Assembly (NCBI RefSeq): GCF_021531715.1
Contig: NZ_JAFBIT010000002.1
Location: 310,001-374,000, forward strand
DNA: 64,000 nt
Direction of reading: 5' to 3'
Origin: Anaeromassilibacillus senegalensis
Lineage (GTDB): Bacteria; Bacillota; Clostridia; Oscillospirales; Acutalibacteraceae
Under the pieces are notes generated by a model. It saw only the letters and a list, made by a program, of their open reading frames with translations. It was not told the origin of the DNA and did not search any database. A program made the position numbers and the translations under genes. Within the stretch, counting starts at the first letter, position 1; the number at the start of each line of letters is the position of its first letter. Positions 1-7,085 of this stretch are shown piece after piece.

Positions 1-1944
1 GTTGCCGGTTTCATCTTTTTCGGTCTTAGACTGGCCGACATAAAGAAGAATCTCTTTCGTCTTCGTAGCCGGTGTATCTGCCGCTCTGCCGGAGATCGTT
101 ACATCGGAGAAATGCGGAACGGTGCCGACAAAGTAACCGTCTTTAAGCGTAACAGAGAATGTATCACTGCCAACGCTGCCGATGAATTCGTTGCAGCCGG
201 CAAAGATGCTCGCATCATAGGGAATCTTGATATCCGCTGCTCCGGTATACTCGCCTCCGTTCAGCGTAATGCTGTACGTTACGGATGCGGTATAGCCGCT
301 ATACGGCTCAGAGTTCTCCGTCTTTGTCGCCGTGATGCTTGTCACGCCGACTGCGGTAACGGAAACATCTGTGCTTTCATCGGTAACCGTCGCAGCTGTG
401 CCGATCTCCGCACCATTTGCAATTGTGCCGATCGCCAAATTGGTGTAGGTAATCGCTGCGCTGTCGCTCTCATACAACAAACCGATAGAGCCATCGTTCA
501 GTTCGGTCAGGCAGGAGTATGCATATGCTCCGTTAGTGACACTGTAAGTATACTTCCAGCTAATGGAGCCATCATCCTGCACAAGGCCAACAAAAATTTT
601 ACCGTTTGCACGGCTGCCAGTGCTGCCGGGAGCGGACAGGAGAATCGCGGTCTTACCATCAATCTTCTTGCTGTACGTAATGGCAGAAATCTGGCAGCTG
701 GTATTGTAGCTAATTCCATTGACAGACTGCTTACTACCCCATGTGGCGCCATTATCTGTGGAAACATAATAACCGCCATGACGGGTAAACATGTAGATAC
801 GGCCATCCGCTTCCACCAGAGCAGCCTCGGAGGTCTGGTTAGCAGTGCTGGCGCTGCGCGTCCATGTCTCACCGTTGTCATCGGAGTAAATGACGCTTGT
901 GTTGCCGTCCTGAGTGGTGTAGGTATAGCAGGGGAACATAATGCGGCCCGTGGAGGTAACCAGTCCGCGGCCAGGGCCGACACCGTAGAACATATCCCCG
1001 CTGTTCTTTACCTGGCTGTTCAGCATCTGCGGTACAGACCAGGTCTTGCCGCCGTCGGTGGACTTTGTCAGATAAAGATAGCTGGTGCCAAGAACCTGAT
1101 AGGGAGAATCCGAGAAGAACAGGTTTGTATTGACACTATTGCCGGTGATATTGTAATACTCATCCACCGTATATCCAGCCACCTGTGTGCCGTTTGTCTG
1201 GTAGATGTTCGCGGAACCATTCACAAAATCACCGACATAATAGCCATATGAGCTGCCGCTGTTATTTCTCAGCAACAAGTGGCCCTCGGTATCAAAGCCA
1301 GTGCCTGCCTTAACATTGCCGATGTAGGTGCCATGGGGATACAAGTCCACCAGCATATAGACGGTGTCATTACTCGTTACCACAAGCGCCGGGTCAATAA
1401 AAGCTGTGGAATCGCTGTTGTATACATTGCCATTGTCGCCCAGATAGTTTGCAAAAGTATAATTCCAATTCGCGCCCTTATCTGTGGAATAGGAAACAAT
1501 GGTATCCAGACCGAAGCCGTCAGAAGAGTGGTTCCACCGTGCGTCGCAGGCGGCCACCAGGGTGCCGTCAGACAGGGTCACCAGAGCAGGAATGCGGAAA
1601 TTGGTGCTGCTGCCTGTACCGCTGGAAAACGGCTGATTTGTCGTTTTTCCATCAGCAGGCTTTGTACCCATGGTAATCGAAGTTGCCATAACCCCATACT
1701 CCGCCGGCTCTTCAGCAGGCGCGGGGGTGGGCTGCTCCGTAGGCGCAGGGGTCGGATCTTCCTCGACGGGGTCGTCCGCCGGAATATCTTCCGCCGGAAC
1801 CGGCGTCGGAGTCGCTTCGGAAATCAGGTCGTCCGCCGCCGCGCTGGACTCTTCCAGATCCGTCGCATATACGCCCATCGGCATAATGGTGAGGATCATG
1901 CAGAAAACCAGCAGGAACGACAGGACTTTTTTGACTTTTTTCAT
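1..1944 (-). CDS. exported exo-alpha-sialidase (GH33), C-terminus beyond window
   Basis: Open for 648 codons with no stop before the window edge, so the 3' end is missing. A signal peptide (about residues 1-27, basic start, hydrophobic core, VYA/T cleavage) is followed by a Pro/Glu/Ala-rich linker (45-80). The sialidase beta-propeller follows: the FRIP motif at 116-119 and four Asp boxes (S-x-D-x-G-x-x-W) at 153-160, 295-302, 354-361 and 395-402. FRIP plus Asp boxes is the family signature, so the protein should release terminal sialic acids from host glycans outside the cell. Beyond about residue 480 the sequence looks like an Ig-like accessory domain. The ATG at 1944 is chosen over one seven bases upstream in another frame because AGGAGG lies at 1952-1957. 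It sits 60 bp behind the radical SAM gene; co-transcription is possible but no functional link is evident. Confidence 0.93.
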   Translation of the reverse strand, partial: MKKVKKVLSFLLVFCMILTIMPMGVYATDLEESSAAADDLISEATPTPVPAEDIPADDPVEEDPTPAPTEQPTPAPAEEPAEYGVMATSITMGTKPADGKTTNQPFSSGTGSSTNFRIPALVTLSDGTLVAACDARWNHSSDGFGLDTIVSYSTDKGANWNYTFANYLGDNGNVYNSDSTAFIDPALVVTSNDTVYMLVDLYPHGTYIGNVKAGTGFDTEGHLLLRNNSGSSYGYYVGDFVNGSANIYQTNGTQVAGYTVDEYYNITGNSVNTNLFFSDSPYQVLGTSYLYLTKSTDGGKTWSVPQMLNSQVKNSGDMFYGVGPGRGLVTSTGRIMFPCYTYTTQDGNTSVIYSDDNGETWTRSASTANQTSEAALVEADGRIYMFTRHGGYYVSTDNGATWGSKQSVNGISYNTSCQISAITYSKKIDGKTAILLSAPGSTGSRANGKIFVGLVQDDGSISWKYTYSVTNGAYAYSCLTELNDGSIGLLYESDSAAITYTNLAIGTIANGAEIGTAATVTDESTDVSVTAVGVTSITATKTENSEPYSGYTASVTYSITLNGGEYTGAADIKIPYDASIFAGCNEFIGSVGSDTFSVTLKDGYFVGTVPHFSDVTISGRAADTPATKTKEILLYVGQSKTEKDETGN

Positions 1945-2004
1945 CGTACATCCTCCTTTTGGTCTTTGAAGTTACGAATTTATATTGATGCGAACGCTTT
2001 TGCG

Positions 2005-3156
2005 CTATTCACCGCATACATCCTGATCGTCTTTGAGCCGCCGGTCGGCCTCCTCTCGGAGCGCCTCCACCATGCGGCAGAGATAAACCGGCATACCTTC
2101 GGTCGTACCGGTTTCGGCCATGGCCATTGCCGCGCAGGAATGGCACAGGCTTTGGTTGGGACACTGCACGCAGGTACCTGAAAGCACCAGCCGCGCGCTG
2201 CACTGCGTCAGCTCCCGCCATGCTTCGGCAAAGGGCCTATTCGCGAGATCCAGCTTCGGCTCCGGCATCATGCCGCAGGGCGTCATCCAGCCGTCCCAGG
2301 TGATCCAGAAGGAAGCCTTTCCGGCCCGGCAGCGCACCTTGCCGTCGAGCGGGTCTATGCAGGACTCGTCCAGACCGGGCGGCGGCACCGCGCCTCTTTG
2401 CACATCCTTCAGGAATTTCAAATAAACGTCCTCGCCATACTGCAGGCGGTAGCGCTCCAGATTACAGCGCACAGCCTCCTGCGGCGTAAAGCGGTCGTTC
2501 TGCCCCACGCTGTCCGGATCTCTCCGAACCGGCGGGAACATATATGTATTGGTTTCGAGGATCAGCCCGCGCTCTTCGGCATACCGCACCATTGCAGCGA
2601 GATCGTGCGCATTGTGCGGTGTGAGCGAGCAATTCAGCTTCACCTGAACGCCCGCCTGCTTCAGCCCGGCGATCGCGCGGTCCACCTTCGCGAACGCACC
2701 CTTCGCCCGGCACAGAGCCTCATAGGTTTCATCCGACGCGCCGTACAGCGTGATATTCACGCGCACGGGCGGGTTCTTCTTCAGTCGTTCGATTGCGGCC
2801 TCGTCGATGAGCGAGCCGTTGGTATTGATGGAGATCAAGAAGCCCATCCGACAGAGCTGCTCGTACAGCGGCCAGAAATCCGGCCACAGGAACGGCTCAC
2901 CGCCTGTCAAAAGCAGGTACAGCATGCCCTGCTTCCGCGCTTCCTGCGCGATGCGGAGCCACTGTGCCATCGTCATCTGCGGTCGCGCGCTCGCTTTGAC
3001 CTCCGCTGCAGTCTTGCGCACATAACACATGCGGCAGGAAAAATTGCACACCGGCGAAAGCTCGAAGGTACCGCTGAGAGGAACCAGCATGCCGGAGGCT
3101 TTGGAAAACAAAAAGCTTGTCAGCGGCGCTTCATTGCGCACTTCGCGCAGATTCAT
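2005..3156 (-). CDS. radical SAM/SPASM peptide-modifying enzyme candidate
   Basis: A 383-aa radical SAM protein. The CxxxCxxC cluster is C37, C41, C44 (CNFSCRMC). It is followed by a GGEP motif near residue 90 and a C-terminal SPASM-type Cys set, including CGMM, CVQCPNQSLC and HSC, expected to bind auxiliary Fe-S clusters. Length and architecture match enzymes that modify ribosomal peptides or serve as anaerobic sulfatase maturases. No sulfatase is nearby, whereas a PqqD-like protein and a small Cys-containing peptide are in the same operon, so peptide modification is favoured. The ATG overlaps the stop of the kinase-like gene by 4 bp (translational coupling). An open frame continues upstream of this ATG but only antiparallel to the kinase gene. 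The actual modification cannot be read from sequence. Confidence 0.9.
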   Translation of the reverse strand: MNLREVRNEAPLTSFLFSKASGMLVPLSGTFELSPVCNFSCRMCYVRKTAAEVKASARPQMTMAQWLRIAQEARKQGMLYLLLTGGEPFLWPDFWPLYEQLCRMGFLISINTNGSLIDEAAIERLKKNPPVRVNITLYGASDETYEALCRAKGAFAKVDRAIAGLKQAGVQVKLNCSLTPHNAHDLAAMVRYAEERGLILETNTYMFPPVRRDPDSVGQNDRFTPQEAVRCNLERYRLQYGEDVYLKFLKDVQRGAVPPPGLDESCIDPLDGKVRCRAGKASFWITWDGWMTPCGMMPEPKLDLANRPFAEAWRELTQCSARLVLSGTCVQCPNQSLCHSCAAMAMAETGTTEGMPVYLCRMVEALREEADRRLKDDQDVCGE

Positions 3157-4019
3157 CCCAATACCTCCTTCATAAGCTGGGCCTTGAACGTCTCCACTGC
3201 CCGGTGATCCGGGGTGCAGGTCAGATGAAAGACCGGCACAGACGCGGCAAGCTGCGAAACGAGATCGATCGCGCGTTCCACATACCAGCGGTTCCAGTTG
3301 TTTACGGTCACCGCCGGGAACAGGCGATGGAAAGCTTCCCGGACGCTCAGGCGCCGGGCCTTGTTTTCGCTGCCCTGCTCCAGAACCGCGATCGCGGCGA
3401 TCGGCAGACCCTTCTGCACGTGGTATCCGGACGAGCCGGCATACGGGGAGCCCCACGCCTGCCATACGCCGTCGACCTTGCCCAAAATGGGCCGGTCTCC
3501 GTTGATAATCTCGCTGCCTTCCCGGGCCGCCCACAGATCTGCCTGCGTGGACTTGCCGATGCCCGAAACGCCGGAAAACAACAGCCCGCCCCACGCCGAC
3601 CCGATGAACGAGGCGTGGAGAATGATGCGGCTCCGGTGAATCAGCAGTTCTTCAAGCCCAATGTGTGAAAAGCTGTTCTGGCTCTCCGAAAAGAATATGT
3701 GGCTGTCTGCCAGATAGTCCACCGTCTCCGTGTGGCTTTTTGCGTCTATGCGTCCAAGGGCATATGGGCGATCCGCCTCTTTGTGGTCGTGATAGCGCCG
3801 GAGGAAACCGCCCGCCTCCGCATACACGGAGAAGCTGATGTTGCTGCAGATCGATTTATACTGCGGAAATTCCAGCCGGTCGCACGCGTGAAACGAAACG
3901 ACCCAATCCGGCTTTTCCGCCGTCGTCCGGAACGGGCGAAAGGAATCGTTCAGCAGAATCTCCTGCGGATGGCACAAACGGATGGTACAGTCGGCTATTT
4001 TGAAGTCATATGTAAACAC
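3153..4019 (-). CDS. HPr kinase/phosphorylase-like P-loop protein in RiPP-like cassette
   Basis: 288 aa. A Walker A loop G-V-S-G-I-G-K-S-T at residues 150-158 lies in a C-terminal HPrK-like kinase fold, with NGDR around 173-176 and a conserved His in LHASF (135). The N-terminal 130 residues are not recognisable as the HPr kinase N-domain, and no ptsH or crh is nearby, so this is not the carbon-catabolite HprK. Homologues of this kind accompany PqqD-like proteins and small peptides in RiPP-type clusters. In the lasso peptide paeninodin pathway an HPrK homologue phosphorylates a C-terminal serine (established knowledge). The start is a GTG immediately after the precursor stop (TAAGTG); its own Shine-Dalgarno is weak, which suggests coupled translation. 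Phosphorylation of the neighbouring peptide is inference. Confidence 0.8.
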   Translation of the reverse strand: MFTYDFKIADCTIRLCHPQEILLNDSFRPFRTTAEKPDWVVSFHACDRLEFPQYKSICSNISFSVYAEAGGFLRRYHDHKEADRPYALGRIDAKSHTETVDYLADSHIFFSESQNSFSHIGLEELLIHRSRIILHASFIGSAWGGLLFSGVSGIGKSTQADLWAAREGSEIINGDRPILGKVDGVWQAWGSPYAGSSGYHVQKGLPIAAIAVLEQGSENKARRLSVREAFHRLFPAVTVNNWNRWYVERAIDLVSQLAASVPVFHLTCTPDHRAVETFKAQLMKEVLG

Positions 4020-4271
4020 TTAAGACTGAAATGCCCGCCAAGCGCCATCGGGGCCATTGGTATAGCAGTAATTCTCCTGTGGTGGCGGCATCGTACACAC
4101 AGTTTCATTCATAAAAAATTTTGCATCTGAGAAGCCAACTTCATGTTTATCTTCCACTGTACAACTATTAACGTCTACGGACATTAAATAGAGTTCACAC
4201 GCCGCAATATGCTGCGCCAGAACGAAGTTCTCATAGAGAAGTTCCGGCTTGACATACGTTCTTTTTGCCAT
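4020..4271 (-). CDS. 83-aa RiPP precursor-like peptide with C-terminal serine
   Basis: Small protein with a strong AGGAGG ribosome site in front of ATG 4271. The N-terminal half reads like a leader: basic start, then KPELLYENFVLAQHIAAC, resembling the KP-x-L-x-x-E-x-F-x-L-x-x-x-IA-x-C pattern of small gut-Clostridia peptides found beside PqqD-like proteins. Cysteines are C25, C37, C59 and C69. The C-terminal part has a PPP run (62-64), aromatic residues (Y68, Y70, W78, F81) and ends in Ser83. It is flanked upstream by a PqqD-like recognition protein and a membrane-anchored protein, and downstream by the kinase-like and radical SAM genes. No signal peptide or double-glycine cleavage site was found. 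The precursor role is inferred from context and composition. SCIFF is unlikely because the six-Cys core is absent. Confidence 0.7.
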   Translation of the reverse strand: MAKRTYVKPELLYENFVLAQHIAACELYLMSVDVNSCTVEDKHEVGFSDAKFFMNETVCTMPPPQENYCYTNGPDGAWRAFQS

Positions 4272-4384
4272 ATTCTCATCCTCCTATATAAAAAATCTGG
4301 TTTGCCTTATATGTGTACGCGCCTGCGGGGCAGACACGGGATCACCTGAAAATTGCACATTCTGTATGATTTTTAGTAACGCAG

Positions 4385-5197
4385 TCAGCTCTCCGGCACA
4401 ATGCGGACAACCGCCGCGCTTCCGAGGTAGCACGCCGACGCTTCCACCGTGACGCTTTCCCCGGCCGGGATCAACTCCACCGGATAGCTGTACGATGTGC
4501 CGCCGAAATAGCTGCCGTCAAAATCGCAGAGACAGATAACCGTCAGCGGGCCGAGATCCGCGTCGGTCGTATTAGTCAGCGTGACGGTGGTTTCCTCTAC
4601 GGAAACGGCAATCGAATCGCTCAGGAGCTGGTCGCCCGACGCCGTCTGCAGGTCGGTGCACACAAGTGAATCGCAGGGAATACGGCTGTCATAAACCGTG
4701 TTGTTGACGTCAAAAGCGAGCATCGTCCCGTCAGCCGGGAGATCGTGAATCTCGAAGTGGAAAGTCGTTCCGTCCGAAAGCGCGGCCTCGAACGACGCGT
4801 GGGAGATAAACTGGCCCGTGGTGTTTTTCAGCTCCAGACCGGCAATATCCTCCACGATCTCTCCGCCGCCGTCCGGATTCGCGATCGACGCGTTCAGAAG
4901 CGAGCGGATCTCGATGTTCTGCTCCTCCAATAGGTACGGAAACTGCAGTCCCGCAGGCTGCGAGGACGCCGCTTCGGACGCTTCAGATTCGGACACGGCA
5001 CCCGCCGCGCCGTTTTCCTCCGGAAGCTCCCCGAAGAGAAGCGCACCTGCAATAATCGCCGCTAAAACAAAGACTACAACAAGAAGCGCGATGAGAACGG
5101 CACGCGCGGCAGATTTCTTTTTCTTTCTGCTGTTTTTCTGCGATTTTGGGGCGCTTTTCCCCTTCACCGCCGATGTTTTCTGATAATGTTTGGCCAT
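4385..5197 (-). CDS. membrane-anchored lipoprotein-like/extracytoplasmic protein of RiPP-like cassette
   Basis: 270 aa. A strongly basic N-terminus (Lys-rich, residues 1-31) precedes one hydrophobic segment (about 32-55). A Ser/Glu/Ala linker (64-82) and a beta-rich external domain follow. That domain has repeated FEI/LTNTT-type strands reminiscent of FxLYC/DUF5067-like Ig folds; I do not recognise a precise family. The positive-inside rule predicts the C-terminal domain outside. It starts 10 bp after the PqqD-like gene behind an AAGGGAG site and is followed by 113 bp before the peptide gene. Its position inside the cassette suggests a role in handling, sensing or anchoring the product, but no catalytic motif is visible. 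Confidence 0.7.
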   Translation of the reverse strand: MAKHYQKTSAVKGKSAPKSQKNSRKKKKSAARAVLIALLVVVFVLAAIIAGALLFGELPEENGAAGAVSESEASEAASSQPAGLQFPYLLEEQNIEIRSLLNASIANPDGGGEIVEDIAGLELKNTTGQFISHASFEAALSDGTTFHFEIHDLPADGTMLAFDVNNTVYDSRIPCDSLVCTDLQTASGDQLLSDSIAVSVEETTVTLTNTTDADLGPLTVICLCDFDGSYFGGTSYSYPVELIPAGESVTVEASACYLGSAAVVRIVPES

Positions 5198-5207
5198 GTT
5201 TTCTCCC

Positions 5208-5480
5208 TTACAGCAGCTTCAGCTCGCGGATGCGATCCAGAAACGCTGCGACATCCGCCTGCGCGGCTTCCGGGGACACATCATACGTCTCCAAAAGCAG
5301 CTCCACAAGCTCTGCCTCCGTGCAGCCTTCCTGCAGTCGCTCCCAGAGCAGAGCACCGCTTTCACTCAGGCTGATCATACCGGTAAGCTGCAGCGCCGTT
5401 TCTCCGAGCGGCACCAGAATGTGCTCTCCGGCCACCTCTCTGAGGATCATTTCTCCTTTGATTTTGAGCGTTTCACCCAT
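5208..5480 (-). CDS. PqqD family RiPP recognition element-like protein
   Basis: 90 aa matching the PqqD-like winged helix-turn-helix family: an N-terminal beta-rich part (residues 1-40, with the typical REVAGEHILVPLG pattern) and a helical second half around LSESGALLWERL and a C-terminal D-R-x-x-E-L-x-x-L end. PqqD-like domains bind leader peptides and deliver precursors to radical SAM maturases (established for PqqD and other RREs). It is the first gene after the consensus promoter at 5603-5631. The ATG at 5480 has GGGAGGAG upstream. It is the strongest single indicator that the operon makes a modified peptide. Confidence 0.88.
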   Translation of the reverse strand: MGETLKIKGEMILREVAGEHILVPLGETALQLTGMISLSESGALLWERLQEGCTEAELVELLLETYDVSPEAAQADVAAFLDRIRELKLL

Positions 5481-5602
5481 CCGGCCAATCTCCTCCCGCG
5501 GCAGTCAGAAGCCGCCGCTGTATATACATTCCGACAAAATACAAGCGGCCTTTGGTCCGCAATGCGCAAAAAGCCCCCGATTCGTCTGGAATCACGTCTA
5601 TC

Positions 5603-5631
5603 ATTATAGGCCAATAATCTTCTTTTGTCAA
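5603..5631 (-). promoter_or_regulatory. consensus sigma-A promoter of the RiPP-like operon
   Basis: Read on the minus strand: TTGACA (5626-5631), 17-bp spacer, TATAAT (5603-5608), a perfect match to the housekeeping consensus. Transcription would start near 5596, leaving a leader of about 115 nt before the PqqD-like ATG. No operator or riboswitch was recognised in that leader. Confidence 0.85.
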
Positions 5632-5803
5632 TGAACATACGGCAAAAAAGGCCGGCTTCCAACCGCTTTTTCCCGCATTTGCACCCACGTTTCGAGCGCA
5701 TGTTTTGATGGCCTGTGAAGGCGCAGCCGGCATATAAAAAATGCAGAATATGCCGAAAAGCACGGACGCAACCGGAAGTTTACATTTTGAACGCGCAAAA
5801 TGG
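5632..5803. other. intergenic spacer, nothing recognised
   Basis: Divergent spacer between the RiPP-like operon promoter and the XRE gene promoter region. Weak antiparallel open frames cross it but have no ribosome site or family resemblance. No RNA gene, repeat or terminator could be supported. Confidence 0.5.
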
Positions 5804-5832
5804 TGGCGGAAGTCCGCCGCCGGTGGTATACT
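5804..5832 (+). promoter_or_regulatory. putative promoter with overlapping palindrome for the XRE gene
   Basis: TATACT at 5827-5832 is a good -10; 17 bp upstream the -35 position (5804-5809, TGGCGG) is poor. The inverted repeat GGCGGA-AG-TCCGCC (5805-5818) covers the -35 position, as expected for an autoregulated repressor site. Promoter and operator roles are inferred from position only. Confidence 0.45.
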
Positions 5833-5864
5833 GGAGGCAGAAAACGAAAAAGGAGAAATCAACC

Positions 5865-6632
5865 ATGACCTTTGGCGAAAAGCTCTCGAAGCTGCGCAGG
5901 GAGCGAAATTATACACAGGAGCAGCTTGCGGCGCTGCTCGGCGTATCGCGGCAGTCGGTGAGCAAATGGGAATCCGGCACGGCGTTTCCCGAGACGGAAA
6001 AGCTGCTCCGCCTCGGCGCACTTTTTGACTGCTCACTCGACTATCTATTCAAGGACGACGCGTCCGCCGACCCGCAGACATCCGCACCGCAGGGCACATA
6101 CCTCCATCTCAGCGCGATGTACTTTGAGCGCAAAAGTACGCGGCTTGTACATGGCGTGCCGCTGTGGCACATCAACATCGGCCCCGGACGCGTCGCACAC
6201 GGGATCTTCGCCGTCGGACTTGTGGCACGCGGCGCTGTGGCTGTTGGACTTGTTTCCGCCGGAATCGTCTCCGTAGGCCTCGTCCCCCTCGGCCTGCTCG
6301 CCCTCGGAAGTATTGCGTTCGGGGCCGTCGCAGGCGGCGCTATCGCGGTCGGCCTGCTGGCTTTCGGCGCGATCGCCGTAGGGCTGTTCGCCTGCGGCGC
6401 GCTGGCCATCGGCGCATTCTCCGTAGGCGCGGCGGCAAACGGCCTGTACGCGGCGCTCGGCGACCGCGCGCAAGGGCCCGTCGCCCTCGGCAAAAGCGAA
6501 TCCATCGGCGAAGTGTTCCGGCATATCGGAGAGCTGCTGCCGCAGGACAGGGAACAGGTTCGCCTTCTGCTGGAGGAAAGCACACCCTTTTGGCTGCGCT
6601 GGGCCGCCGCGCTCTTCCTCATCTTCCTGTAA
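5865..6632 (+). CDS. XRE-family HTH regulator with glycine-pentad repeat tail
   Basis: 255 aa. Residues 1-65 form a Cro/C1-type helix-turn-helix (QEQLAALLGVSRQSVSKWESG, then a second helix set ending SLDYLF). Residues about 95-205 are an unusual hydrophobic repeat with glycine every fifth residue (units such as GIFAV, GLVAR, GAVAV, GLVSA, GIVSV, GLVPL), rich in Ala/Val/Leu. A short polar C-terminal helix region and a final hydrophobic stretch follow. The repeat could be a beta-helix-like rod or a membrane-associated segment; I do not know its function. The ATG at 5865 has AGGAG at 5851-5855. A longer upstream open frame exists but lacks a start signal. Confidence 0.85.
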   Translation: MTFGEKLSKLRRERNYTQEQLAALLGVSRQSVSKWESGTAFPETEKLLRLGALFDCSLDYLFKDDASADPQTSAPQGTYLHLSAMYFERKSTRLVHGVPLWHINIGPGRVAHGIFAVGLVARGAVAVGLVSAGIVSVGLVPLGLLALGSIAFGAVAGGAIAVGLLAFGAIAVGLFACGALAIGAFSVGAAANGLYAALGDRAQGPVALGKSESIGEVFRHIGELLPQDREQVRLLLEESTPFWLRWAAALFLIFL

Positions 6633-6639
6633 AAAACGC

Positions 6640-6668
6640 GGGACGCGATCCAGACCGGATCGCGTCCC
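6640..6668. terminator. bidirectional intrinsic terminator
   Basis: A 12-bp perfect stem (6640-6651 with 6657-6668) and 5-nt loop between the convergent XRE gene and the isomerase remnant. On the minus strand it is followed by GCGTTTTTT, so it mainly suits the leftward transcript. Confidence 0.8.
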
Positions 6669-6674
6669 TTCTGC

Positions 6675-7058
6675 TTACAGCTTGATATTCAGTTTTTGAG
6701 CGAGCGCCTTGATGTGCTTCTTCGCCTCGATGTAATCGATCTCCTCCGTCATGTGCTCGAGCATCATGCAGGCGCGGTCGTCGAGCTTTGTCATGCACTG
6801 CAGATACGTCTCATAATCGAGCGCGCCGAGATTCGGCCGGCACTCGTCGAGGTGGACGGTCAGCTTACCGCTCAGAACAATGTCCTTCGCGTGGCAGCTC
6901 CGGATCTGCGTGCCGAGCTTATCAAACCATTCCTGAATGATCTCGCCGTTCCGGTAATAGAGCTGCGGGCTGCAGATCACATTGACCGGGTCGAGGTGCG
7001 CCGCAAAGCCCTTACGGTCGACGCCGCACTGGAGCTGCTTTCCCCACCGCCGGCACAC
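6675..7058 (-). pseudogene. sugar phosphate isomerase/epimerase, C-terminal remnant
   Basis: About 115-125 residues matching only the C-terminal half of a TIM-barrel sugar phosphate isomerase/epimerase (AP-endonuclease-2-like): AAHLDPVN, SCHAKD, RPNLGALDY and MLEHM are typical late-barrel blocks. Full-length members are about 280 aa, and the N-terminal metal-binding half is missing. The frame runs upstream without interruption to the stop of the TolB-like gene at 7086-7088, only 27 bp away, so the 5' half was deleted cleanly. A GTG start at 7058 could be used but a functional barrel is not possible. Confidence 0.75.
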
Positions 7059-7085
7059 GCCGTAAATTCCTTTTTGCTGCGGCGC

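Noticed and set aside
112-1251. 379-codon plus-strand frame over the sialidase gene
   Set aside because: The opposite strand has signal peptide, FRIP motif and four Asp boxes; the plus frame has no domain.
2398-3207. 269-codon plus-strand frame antisense to the radical SAM gene
   Set aside because: No ribosome site; Cys motifs and operon context support the minus strand.
4020-4271. Reading the small peptide as a SCIFF or lasso precursor
   Set aside because: No six-Cys SCIFF core, and no lasso cyclase or leader peptidase in the cluster.
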